Below, one piece after another: positions 50,052 through 56,822 of a DNA stretch of 56,859 nucleotides (the stretch's first letter is position 1; every line of letters begins with the position of its first letter). The stretch is taken from the NCBI GenBank assembly GCA_017468115.1, contig JAFUJS010000009.1, forward strand, positions 1-56,859. Direction: 5' to 3'. Below the pieces are notes generated by a model that was not told where the DNA came from, searched no databases, and was given only the letters and a program-made list of their open reading frames with translations. Source of the stretch: Clostridia bacterium. GTDB lineage: Bacteria > Bacillota_A > Clostridia > Oscillospirales > CAG-272. The position numbers and the translations under genes are program-made.

Positions 50052-51475
50052 AAAAGAAATTAATATTAATACTTTCCCTGGTTGCTCTGATGAGCTGTAT
50101 CTTTGTCGTGTCAGTTTCGGCTGAGTTTGTGTTTTACTCTCCGGAAGAATTGCCTACAAGTTCAAGTTCTGTATATGGAAATTACTATACTCATAATTGT
50201 AGTTACGACCACCATGTATTTGATTATATGGTTAATGAAATTGGTCTTATAAAAAGTTACGCTGTAGATATTGAGCAATTCAAGGAGTTTGTTGTTTATT
50301 ATAATGTAAATAGCTATGATGATTTTAATACGGCATTTTCTACAATAATACAAGCATGTAGTGATGGTGGCTGTGATAACGCACAAAGTTATTATGAAGG
50401 TATATATAACATGTCAACAATGCCTGAAGATGTTTATGTTTATTTCAACAGTTATATTTATGGTGTCGATACTAAGATACGTGATTATCATGCTAATTTA
50501 CAATTAGAATTTGTTCAATATTCAAATTTGTGTGATACAAATTCTGAAGACATAACAGTAGAGGGATTTTCTACATATTTGAAAGAAAATAAAGCTGAAT
50601 TATATTTTGAGTTTTCTTCAGATATTGAGTCTTTGTTTAATTCGTTTTATAGCGCCGGTGCATCTAGCTCTTCTTCTGGCTCAACCGGCTCCGGCTCCAA
50701 TGGTTCTCCTAATATATCCGATGAAGAGCTTGGTACTTATACCGGTGATGCAACCGAGCGTCCTTGCCCGGTTACAGGAGATGGTGTTCATGACAGCGCC
50801 AGCGGCGCTTATGGTTGCGAACACTTCCAAAATGGTTATGCTATGGGCTTTGACGACGGCTTGAGGTCTGAGCAGAACCAAAGCAACCTTCAGCAAGCAT
50901 TTGACCAGGGCTATCAATATGCTAACTCCGAAGACTTTAATACCACAGTTCAAAATCGTATTGAGGAAAGCAGAGACACACATATTGAAGAGTATAAAAG
51001 CTCTACCGAATTTACCGAATATCTATTGAGCGAGGAATTTACCTCGAGTGAAAATCACACAAAGGTAGTAGCTCAATATTGCAATACCGAAGAGCACATT
51101 AACATGCTGCTTGAGAATCAAAATATCGGTGTAGAAAACTTTAAGAAGAGCCAGGCATATCTTGATATACTTTTGGCTGAACGTCTAGCCGGCAAGGATG
51201 ACGGTTACGACCTAGGCTATGAAGAGGGCTTGACCCTTGGCTTAGAACGTGGTAAGCTTGATGGCTATGCGCTGTTTAGAGAGTCCGATATGTTCAAAGA
51301 CACATTGAACCAATGGTACCAGGACGGCTATTATGCCGGCGCAAGCGATGCATCCGATGACGGCCCAAGCATAGTTGGCTTAATTTCTGTCATCGTAGTA
51401 ATCGCAGGCATTCTTATAGCTGCAGCTTTAATTTCATTAAATGCTAAAAAGAGAAAAGCCGGAAAAAGAAGATAA
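50048..51475 (+). CDS. Second secreted protein with C-terminal anchor
   Basis: This 475-residue protein has a signal peptide ending SVSA, an AT-rich N-terminal domain with Cys pairs (CSYDHH, CSDGGCDNA), a Ser/Gly linker at about 204-222 (SSSSSGSTGSGSNGS), then a domain with repeated Gly-Tyr pieces (FQNGYAMGFDDG, QGYQYANS, DGYDLGYEEGLTLGLERG, YQDGYYAGASDAS). A membrane helix at about 443-464 and a KKRKAGKRR tail end it. It overlaps the previous gene (ATGA). Surface display on virion or cell is inferred. Confidence 0.65.
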   Translation: MKKKLILILSLVALMSCIFVVSVSAEFVFYSPEELPTSSSSVYGNYYTHNCSYDHHVFDYMVNEIGLIKSYAVDIEQFKEFVVYYNVNSYDDFNTAFSTIIQACSDGGCDNAQSYYEGIYNMSTMPEDVYVYFNSYIYGVDTKIRDYHANLQLEFVQYSNLCDTNSEDITVEGFSTYLKENKAELYFEFSSDIESLFNSFYSAGASSSSSGSTGSGSNGSPNISDEELGTYTGDATERPCPVTGDGVHDSASGAYGCEHFQNGYAMGFDDGLRSEQNQSNLQQAFDQGYQYANSEDFNTTVQNRIEESRDTHIEEYKSSTEFTEYLLSEEFTSSENHTKVVAQYCNTEEHINMLLENQNIGVENFKKSQAYLDILLAERLAGKDDGYDLGYEEGLTLGLERGKLDGYALFRESDMFKDTLNQWYQDGYYAGASDASDDGPSIVGLISVIVVIAGILIAAALISLNAKKRKAGKRR

Positions 51476-51480
51476 AAATA

Positions 51481-51510
51481 AAAGGTGCTCCGGGAGAACC
51501 GAAGCACCTT
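51481..51510 (+). terminator. Hairpin after the second secreted protein gene
   Basis: AAGGTGCT and AGCACCTT, with inner CGG/CCG, form a strong stem. The T run is short, so termination may be partial. Confidence 0.55.
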
Positions 51511-51528
51511 GAATTTAGGAGTGATTAA

Positions 51529-51837
51529 ATGTCTAAAAGAATAAAGAAAAAGAATGAGTTTAGGCGTAAAAATATGAAGGATGGAAAAGGTCATCCGTCT
51601 TATATCTTTGCTCAACAAGGCAATGAATACATATTTTTAGGTATAACTCATTCTAAAATTACCAATGGTGTGAAAAACATTAAATTAGAGAAAAATCCTA
51701 ATCCAAAAGACAAAAGGGACAGTTATGTTCGTCCAAAGGTGGAAAAGTATAATAAATCTTCTTTTGGTAAAAAGTTAAAGGGTTGGCATTTCTCTGATAA
51801 AGACAAACAAACGGTTGAGTATATTACTAAAAAATAG
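51529..51837 (+). CDS. Small basic protein of a gene/RNA pair, copy 2
   Basis: This 102-residue protein begins MSKRIKKKNEFRRKNMKDG and continues HPSYIFAQQGNEYIFLGITHSKITNG split by a Lys-rich middle, then NPNPKDKRDSYVRPK and SSFGKKLKGWHFSDKDK. It is a paralogue of the 41177-41539 protein by shared order of motifs. AGGAG precedes the ATG. Its stop codon is overlapped by the end of a convergent structured RNA. I believe similar proteins are widespread in gut Firmicutes, but that is memory and not a search. Confidence 0.75.
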   Translation: MSKRIKKKNEFRRKNMKDGKGHPSYIFAQQGNEYIFLGITHSKITNGVKNIKLEKNPNPKDKRDSYVRPKVEKYNKSSFGKKLKGWHFSDKDKQTVEYITKK

Positions 51838-51926
51838 CAGAAAAAAAGAAAAGGACGAACACCCGAAACTTAATTCGTACATCGTTCAACGTTCCTCACT
51901 AATGTGGTCACTAAATCCTTTTCTTT
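51838..51926 (-). ncRNA. Predicted convergent structured RNA, copy 2
   Basis: The promoter at 51931-51959 places the start at about 51925, on AAAGAAAAGGA (51926-51916). This pairs perfectly, over 11 bp, with TCCTTTTCTTT (51855-51845), followed by T on this strand. As in copy 1, the RNA begins on the closing stem, ends on its partner, and is about 88 bases long. Inside is a hairpin CAC-ATTA-GTG where copy 1 has CGCT-TATT-AGCG. There is no coding frame. Confidence 0.75.
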
Positions 51927-51930
51927 TGTT

Positions 51931-51959
51931 ATTATACACGAAAAAAAACTAAATGTCAA
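51931..51959 (-). promoter_or_regulatory. Promoter of convergent RNA copy 2
   Basis: TTGACA (51959-51954) and TATAAT (51936-51931), 17 bases apart, perfect consensus on the minus strand. Confidence 0.85.
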
Positions 51960-52016
51960 GAAAAAAAGAAAAATACTTTGGTAGACTGAATTTTTGAAAT
52001 AAAAGGATGTGTAAAA

Positions 52017-52157
52017 ATGAAATTTAAGAAAGTAAATTTTGGTAAGATATTTAAGGGACTTGGTATAGCTTTATTGCTGCTTGCAATTGTGTACTTTGGT
52101 GGATATGTAATATTTACATTTGTTCGTGTGTGGGGTGTTTATGGTGGCATTTCTTGA
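52017..52157 (+). CDS. 46-residue single-span membrane protein (coat candidate)
   Basis: The peptide begins MKFKKVNFGKIFKGLG, has one membrane helix (IALLLLAIVYFGGYVIFTF) and ends VRVWGVYGGIS. Size, basic start and single helix fit a major or minor filamentous phage coat protein (pVIII, pVI, pVII or pIX). AAAAGGATG precedes the ATG. Its last 17 bases overlap the start of the Zot/pI-like gene in another frame, so the two are coupled. Confidence 0.65.
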   Translation: MKFKKVNFGKIFKGLGIALLLLAIVYFGGYVIFTFVRVWGVYGGIS

Positions 52158-54282
52158 TAGACTATTTTCCCAGCGTGCCACCTTTCATGTCTGCGCATCC
52201 TTGGTCCTCGTTGTATCTTTGATATTTACTTTCTTCCGATACGATTATGTCATTAATCGCTTCATTGAAGCTTGCTTACACCTTAAAAATTCTTTCATGC
52301 ATTGGGTGAATGTATTTATAACAGGAACAGAGGACACAGGCAGCTCGTACAGCTCAAGCCTGGCAATTACAAATTTTGATTTCATACAAATACTTAATTT
52401 TGACGTGGACCGTGTGAGCTTTGCATTCAAGAACCTTTGGAGCGCAATGCTGCTAGAGAGTAATTTCAAAATGTATTCATTTTACTTTATGTATTATGGA
52501 ACGTTAGGATTTTTGTTTGTACTCCTTGCTATTATCTTTGTGCTTGTTGCCTGGGTAATCTTCCAAATGCTTGTATATGATTATACAGAGAACCCTTATG
52601 AGGACACACGTGCACTTTCTTTTTGGAAAAGAAGAGTAGTTCCACCTTACAGATATATAGTTCAAAAGCTTGTGAGCTTTATCAGAAGATTTGTTTCTTC
52701 TCATTACTTTAAGGCTTTTGTAATAATATGGCTGTTCAATTTGAATATATTAACCATTGCTGTTGAGCTTGTTGCCTGGCTCTTTTACATATTGACAAAT
52801 CCTGTACTTGATAACTTCATGACAACGTTGTCAACCGTTTTTTTGGACGTTTTTGTTATGTTTAATTCAGCGCCGTTGATATTTTGGCTCGTTATAGCTG
52901 CAGTTATATTTAATCATTTTCGTAAAAAGGCCGGGGTTGATAACTTGTATCATTTATACAATTACTGCATGGGCTTTGGCAAGAGCCTGGCTAACAACGT
53001 TATTATTGAAGGTCCTACCGGAGCCAATAAATCTAAAATCGCTGTTCAAATGACCTTGTTAAAAGAGGATCAATTTCATACGGACCAATTGGAATCTATA
53101 AATAAATTCCATGTTTGGTTCCCGGATTTTCCCTTTGAATATCTTGAAGCTGAAGTGGATGCAGAGATGGAAGAGCATTTAATTTACTCTAAACACACGT
53201 GCATGTCCTTCGTCCAGGTTAAAAAATCCGAGTATGATATGTGTCCTTGCTCTCAAGCTGTATGGGGGTATGAAGGACCAATGGAGTATAACGACGGGTT
53301 TAAGTATGTTACGCTTTGGGAAATGCTCCAGGAGTATGTTTACATATACTATATGTATACCAATGATACAACTTCTATCATGGCTAGTATATCGGTAAGG
53401 TCTGACCTTCATAAATATCCTGGTTGGTTTGCAAGGTGGAATAACAATCTTGTTCAAAGATGCCCTGAAGAGTTTGATGATATAACTCGTTATTGCCATA
53501 TCAATGACTATGATACCGTTAGATATTCAAAGCAGATTGACCCCAATAATGAACATATAGGCGCTGTTGATTATGCAATACGTTTAGATGACGAGCTTGA
53601 CAAGGACCGAGGTAATCAATTTACTAATAAGCAGTTTGATGCATCTGATGCAACGCCAAATCCTCTTAATGACGGCTTTAATAAACATCTTATGATGTCC
53701 AGGCATGAGGCAAGCGCAGATTATAAAAGCTATTCAGCTCACTTTGCTACAATGCAAAGAAGTAATAATTATAAGGCTGACGAAAAGGACCTTTTCGACC
53801 TTCATAATATCATATCAAAGGATGACCTCAAGCTTGCTATACCTATGTTTATCGAATTTCCTTTACTGAAGAAAATTGTTGATTGGTATTACGGTTTTAA
53901 TGAGGAAATGAAGGGGTATGGAAAGAGAAGGACCCTTCCTTATTACTTGCTTACGCATTTAACAAATCCGTTTATAAACTATATGTTCCGCATTATTAAT
54001 CAGTATGGTTATGAAAGAGTTGTTCTTGCGCAAAGAAAAGCTTGTAACCAGGATGAAGTTCTGCAGCATGAGTATTTTATAATATATTGCATAGCTCATA
54101 ACTATCGCTATCGCTCTGATGGCTTCAGTGCAGTTAATGATGAAGTACAGAAGAGCTGCAAGAAGGGACTTGTTGATATACCTTGTTACGAGGGACCTCT
54201 CGCTATGACACACGAGTACCCTGAAATGAAGAGCTTCTTTGCCGACTCCTTGCTTGACCGTATGAATGATAGGAAAAAATAA
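52141..54282 (+). CDS. Zot/pI-like membrane ATPase (filamentous phage assembly)
   Basis: This 713-residue protein has about four membrane helices in its first 265 residues (around 10-30, 122-145, 190-220, 235-260) and then a P-loop ATPase. GPTGANKS at 291-298 is a Walker A box with Asn where Gly is usual. AIRLDDELD at 479-487 is the Walker B box. KHLMMSRHEASAD...FATMQRSNN matches the RH...Q sensor block of Zot/pI proteins. The family drives extrusion of filamentous virions. Known pI has about 350-450 residues with one helix, so this is a large variant. A DNA-packaging FtsK-like role is the alternative. Confidence 0.65.
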   Translation: MVAFLDRLFSQRATFHVCASLVLVVSLIFTFFRYDYVINRFIEACLHLKNSFMHWVNVFITGTEDTGSSYSSSLAITNFDFIQILNFDVDRVSFAFKNLWSAMLLESNFKMYSFYFMYYGTLGFLFVLLAIIFVLVAWVIFQMLVYDYTENPYEDTRALSFWKRRVVPPYRYIVQKLVSFIRRFVSSHYFKAFVIIWLFNLNILTIAVELVAWLFYILTNPVLDNFMTTLSTVFLDVFVMFNSAPLIFWLVIAAVIFNHFRKKAGVDNLYHLYNYCMGFGKSLANNVIIEGPTGANKSKIAVQMTLLKEDQFHTDQLESINKFHVWFPDFPFEYLEAEVDAEMEEHLIYSKHTCMSFVQVKKSEYDMCPCSQAVWGYEGPMEYNDGFKYVTLWEMLQEYVYIYYMYTNDTTSIMASISVRSDLHKYPGWFARWNNNLVQRCPEEFDDITRYCHINDYDTVRYSKQIDPNNEHIGAVDYAIRLDDELDKDRGNQFTNKQFDASDATPNPLNDGFNKHLMMSRHEASADYKSYSAHFATMQRSNNYKADEKDLFDLHNIISKDDLKLAIPMFIEFPLLKKIVDWYYGFNEEMKGYGKRRTLPYYLLTHLTNPFINYMFRIINQYGYERVVLAQRKACNQDEVLQHEYFIIYCIAHNYRYRSDGFSAVNDEVQKSCKKGLVDIPCYEGPLAMTHEYPEMKSFFADSLLDRMNDRKK

Positions 54283-54326
54283 TGATTTCTCGCTTTTGAT
54301 ATTGGCAATTGCTGACTAAAGGTAAT

Positions 54327-54368
54327 AAAAATCCCGATTTTTGCAGGCTCGCTAAATCGGGATTTTCC
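54327..54368 (+). terminator. Terminator of the rightward element operon
   Basis: AAAATCCCGATTT and AAATCGGGATTTT form a 13-bp stem with T after it, 45 bases beyond the last gene. The remaining 54369-54580 holds a small hairpin (TTTTCCGTT/AACGGAAAA, 54397-54417) and no gene. Confidence 0.8.
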
Positions 54369-54580
54369 TTTGGGTTCTTGCCGAACAAAACGGGTATTTT
54401 CCGTTCAAACGGAAAAATGACACAAAAATACTCGTAAAACTTTAGTAGCAAATTCCCGTATGCCACGTGACAGGAAAAACAGGCTTTCGGTTCATTGGCG
54501 CCTTTATTTGTAAAGGTGGCAAGGTTTAAGCCTAGCCTTTGAAAAAGGCTCTTCCAAGGGGGATTTGCAGCATCAATTTT

Positions 54581-54599
54581 TTGACACCTTTTTGACACC
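54581..54599. repeat. Right arm-type site
   Basis: TTGACACCTTTTTGACACC is the partner of 35899-35917. It is followed by four imperfect copies of TGTGTATTTT-like units (54606-54645), AT-rich DNA often seen near attachment sites. Confidence 0.6.
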
Positions 54600-54657
54600 A
54601 TTTTTTGTGTATTTTTATGTATTTTTGTGCATTTTTGTGCATTTGATAAAAATCAAG

Positions 54658-54703
54658 AAAGCCCTTGCAAATACTGAAAACACAGCATTTACAAGGGCTT
54701 TTC
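54658..54703 (-). terminator. Element-borne terminator for tRNA-Trp
   Basis: AAAGCCCTTGCAAATACTG and CAGCATTTACAAGGGCTTT pair with two mismatches. The stem lies immediately past the tRNA-Trp end on its strand and replaces the native terminator that integration moved to 35800-35834. Confidence 0.75.
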
Positions 54704-54706
54704 CAA

Positions 54707-54729
54707 TGGCAGGGGCGCAAGGACTCGAA
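54707..54729. repeat. Right attachment site (attR)
   Basis: This second copy of the 23-bp core lies within the intact tRNA-Trp gene. Confidence 0.9.
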
Positions 54730-54782
54730 CCCTGGACACCCAGTTTTGGAGACTGGTGTTCTACCAACTGAACTACACCCCT
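54707..54782 (-). tRNA. trnW: tRNA-Trp (anticodon CCA)
   Basis: The minus strand folds into a full cloverleaf: acceptor AGGGGTG/CGCCCCT, D-arm GTTC/GAAC, anticodon loop CTCCAAA with CCA, T-arm CAGGG/CCTTG, discriminator G and an encoded CCA. The 3' 23 bases are supplied by the integrated element and keep the gene whole. Confidence 0.97.
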
Positions 54783-54799
54783 ATTTAATTGACTAACAA

Positions 54800-54828
54800 A
54801 TTATAGCATAAGTTTTTTGAAAATGCAA
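54800..54828 (-). promoter_or_regulatory. Promoter of tRNA-Trp
   Basis: TTGCAT (54828-54823) and TATAAT (54805-54800), 17 bases apart on the minus strand. Confidence 0.7.
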
Positions 54829-54950
54829 TACCTTTTTAGATTTTTTTATTTTAGCCTTTTTTGGAATAAAACAGCGCAAGGATGCGTATAATGTAATAAG
54901 ATATAAGTACAGCCACATCTTTAGTAAGCAAAAAAATTGCAAAAAAAGGC

Positions 54951-54979
54951 TTGACAGTTAAAAAAATGTGTGATATACT
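54951..54979 (+). promoter_or_regulatory. Promoter of tRNA-Leu and tRNA-Met
   Basis: TTGACA (54951-54956) and TATACT (54974-54979), 17 bases apart, 15 bases before tRNA-Leu. Confidence 0.8.
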
Positions 54980-54993
54980 TACTAAGCACATAA

Positions 54994-55082
54994 GCCGATG
55001 TGGCGGAATCGGCAGACGCCACGGACTTAAAATCCGTTGGGAAGAAATTCCCGTACCGGTTCAAGTCCGGTCATCGGCACCA
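54994..55082 (+). tRNA. trnL: tRNA-Leu (anticodon TAA)
   Basis: A class II tRNA of 89 bases: acceptor GCCGATG/CATCGGC, anticodon loop CTTAAAA with TAA, a long variable arm (TTGGGAAGAAATTCCCGT), T-arm and encoded ACCA. Confidence 0.96.
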
Positions 55083-55087
55083 CATAC

Positions 55088-55147
<60 letters not shown>

Positions 55148-55165
<18 letters not shown>

Positions 55166-55428
55166 AAACAAACCTAAATTGAACCATCGGTTCAGTTTAG
55201 GTTTTTTCTTTTGTGTGGCGGGATTTGAATTTCTTTGCGACTCCGTGTTTTGCACGACGAGCGTGCTCGTTGGGGAACGACGGAGAAAACAATTGAGTAT
55301 TGTTTTCTCCTAAGCTCTCTCCACTAAACAAGGAGCAAAACAAGTTGAGTGTACCGAAACGCAGGTTTGCGACTATGTGACTGGAGCGGGCTATGTTCGC
55401 ACAAACCAAATAGGCCTGTTATCCCGCC
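55148..55428 (+). repeat. tRNA-Met-end tandem unit 1
   Basis: The unit begins with the tRNA 3' end ATCCCGCCTCCGCACCCA (55148-55165) and is followed by: a terminator (55170-55207); an exact inverted copy of the tRNA T-arm, GGCGGGATTTGAA (55217-55229); a hairpin ACGAGC-GT-GCTCGT (55257-55270); a 12-bp hairpin with TGAGT loop (55282-55310); and a tail with TATGTTCGCA. The next tRNA-end copy starts at 55421. Confidence 0.75.
55170..55207 (+). terminator. Terminator after tRNA-Met
   Basis: AAACCTAAA...GAACC and GGTTC...TTTAGGTTT form a stem followed by T6. Confidence 0.8.
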
Positions 55429-55703
55429 TCCGCACCCAAAACGAAAGACACCCATCGGGTGTCTTTTTTCGTTTTGGGCGGTGGGATTTGACCTTTTACG
55501 ACCTTCGGGGTGTGCACGACGAGCGTGCTCGTTGGGGAGCGACGCTTAAAACGATTGAGTATCGTTTTGAGCTAAGCTCTCTCTCCAAAGTAGGGAGTAT
55601 AAGAAGTTAACCTTAGTTAACGCGTTAGACGACCATACGACAAGAGCGGGATATGTTCGCATAAACTAAATTAACCTTTCTTCTCAACCTACCTCCGCAC
55701 CCA
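55421..55703 (+). repeat. tRNA-Met-end tandem unit 2
   Basis: Same order as unit 1: tRNA end (55421-55438); a different terminator AAGACACCC/GGGTGTCTT (55445-55469); inverted T-arm GGTGGGATTTGA (55480-55491); ACGAGC-GT-GCTCGT (55519-55532); a 12-bp hairpin with the same TGAGT loop but altered pairs (55544-55572); TATGTTCGCATAAAC; and a third tRNA end CCTCCGCACCCA (55692-55703). A partial third unit follows, with inverted T-arm GGGTGGGATTTGAA near 55748-55761. Confidence 0.75.
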
Positions 55704-55778
55704 TGTTGTGTTGACAAAATAGATGCTAAACGCCGAAAACGATTTGTGGGTGGGATTTGAACTTAAATAATCGACTTT

Positions 55779-55822
55779 TTAGGGGAGTTTTGCGATTTTT
55801 TGATCGCCGAGCCTCCCCTTTT
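55779..55822 (+). terminator. Terminator closing the tandem units
   Basis: AGGGGAG and CTCCCCT, with an inner GCGAT/ATCGC hairpin, are followed by T6. Confidence 0.7.
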
Positions 55823-55918
55823 TTCATAAATCTCAAAAAAACTTTGTAAACAATGTGTGTCTGAAACAAAGACAACAATAAATATTTGTACCAATCCAAA
55901 TTATTTTTGCGAAGCTAC

Positions 55919-55947
55919 TTGCGTTTTGCGGAAAAATATGTTATAAT
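55919..55947 (+). promoter_or_regulatory. Promoter of the TetR regulator
   Basis: TTGCGT (55919-55924) and TATAAT (55942-55947) are 17 bases apart. AATCCAAATT occurs on both sides of it (near 55893 and 55956) and may be part of an operator. Confidence 0.55.
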
Positions 55948-56000
55948 CTTGTAGTAATCCAAATTTGCTGAAATACACCATTAAAAGGAGGTTGAGATCA

Positions 56001-56717
56001 TTGGCAAGAAAACGAAGCCCATCACCGATGAGGGCAGCAATTATAAAAGCGGCATCCGAACTGTTTTTTGAGATTGGCTACTCAAAAACGACACCGAATG
56101 CGATTTGTGAAAAAGCGGATGTTGGTACGGGAAATCTAACCTATTACTTTCCGACAAAGCAACACTTATTGGCTGTTCTCGCGCAGATGATGATTGACTA
56201 TCAATGGAAAGAGATGGAGAATGCCGCCGACGAGGGAAAAAGCTCTCTTTTGGCGTATTGCTTGGAGCTTACCACGCTCGTAGCAATCAACGAGGAAATC
56301 CCACAGATGAATGAATTTCTCGTGGAATCATATTCCCACCCGTTGACGCTCGACCTTATCCGTGCAAACGACGTGGAAAAGATCAAGCAGGTTTTCGGAG
56401 AGTACACACCCGATTGGGATGATGAAAAGTACACCGAGATTGAAGCCATCATTTCGGGCATTGAGTATGCAACCATTATGAATACCGAGCATTCGGCAAC
56501 GATTGAGCATAGAATAGAGGGAGCATTAAATTCCATTATGCTACTGTTCGGTGTTCCCGAAGAAACCCGACAGATGAAGCTCAGCAAGGTGCTTACGATG
56601 GACTACTTGGCAATCGGAAGAAAGGTCTATGAGGATTTCAGACGGTACGTGACCGAAACCAACGCCCACGCACTTGAAGAAGTGGTAAAGAACACGAAAG
56701 TAAGAACTTGGAAATAA
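56001..56717 (+). CDS. TetR-family transcriptional regulator
   Basis: This 238-residue regulator starts at TTG 56001, with AAAGGAGG nine bases ahead; an upstream in-frame ATG (55965) lacks a site. The N-terminal domain has RAAIIKAASELFFEIGYSKTT and ICEKADVGTGNLTYYFPTKQHLL split over the TetR helix-turn-helix. The C-terminal domain (about 60-230) is helical and would bind a ligand. An exported-protein gene starts 105 bases downstream and may be its target. Confidence 0.9.
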   Translation: MARKRSPSPMRAAIIKAASELFFEIGYSKTTPNAICEKADVGTGNLTYYFPTKQHLLAVLAQMMIDYQWKEMENAADEGKSSLLAYCLELTTLVAINEEIPQMNEFLVESYSHPLTLDLIRANDVEKIKQVFGEYTPDWDDEKYTEIEAIISGIEYATIMNTEHSATIEHRIEGALNSIMLLFGVPEETRQMKLSKVLTMDYLAIGRKVYEDFRRYVTETNAHALEEVVKNTKVRTWK

Positions 56718-56729
56718 GTTAAAAATCGC

Positions 56730-56774
56730 AAGAGGGATATCCCTCTTTTGGTAGCTACTACGTACCTACCAAAA
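56730..56774 (+). promoter_or_regulatory. Terminator and inverted repeat between TetR and the next gene
   Basis: AGAGGGATATCCCTCTTTT (56731-56749) is a short terminator-like stem. TTTTGGTAG and CTACCAAAA (56746-56774) form a second inverted repeat that could be an operator for the TetR protein. Confidence 0.5.
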
Positions 56775-56822
56775 ACAACTCTATTAACTAAAAAAGTAAA
56801 AATAAATTGGAGGCAAAACTCT

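Larger units (their letters stand above)
35836..54729. mobile_element. Integrated inovirus-like (filamentous phage-like) element in tRNA-Trp
   Basis: The element is bounded by a 23-bp direct repeat of the tRNA-Trp 3' end and carries its own tyrosine integrase near the left end. Left module (35.9-41.6 kb, visibly AT-rich): integrase, type I toxin, nuclease, two repressors and an operator region. Right module (41.7-54.3 kb): accessory genes, hairpin-rich origin, Rep_trans initiator, and a run that matches filamentous phage order II-V-VIII-terminator-III-VI-I. I see no relaxase, type IV secretion genes, terminase, portal or tail genes, so it is neither a conjugative element nor a tailed prophage. 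All long genes are open, so it may be functional. Confidence 0.75.

Noticed and set aside
35836..54729. Integrative conjugative element or tailed prophage
   Set aside because: Integrase and Rep_trans genes occur in both, but I find no relaxase-type transfer operon, VirB4 or coupling protein, and no terminase, portal, capsid or tail genes.
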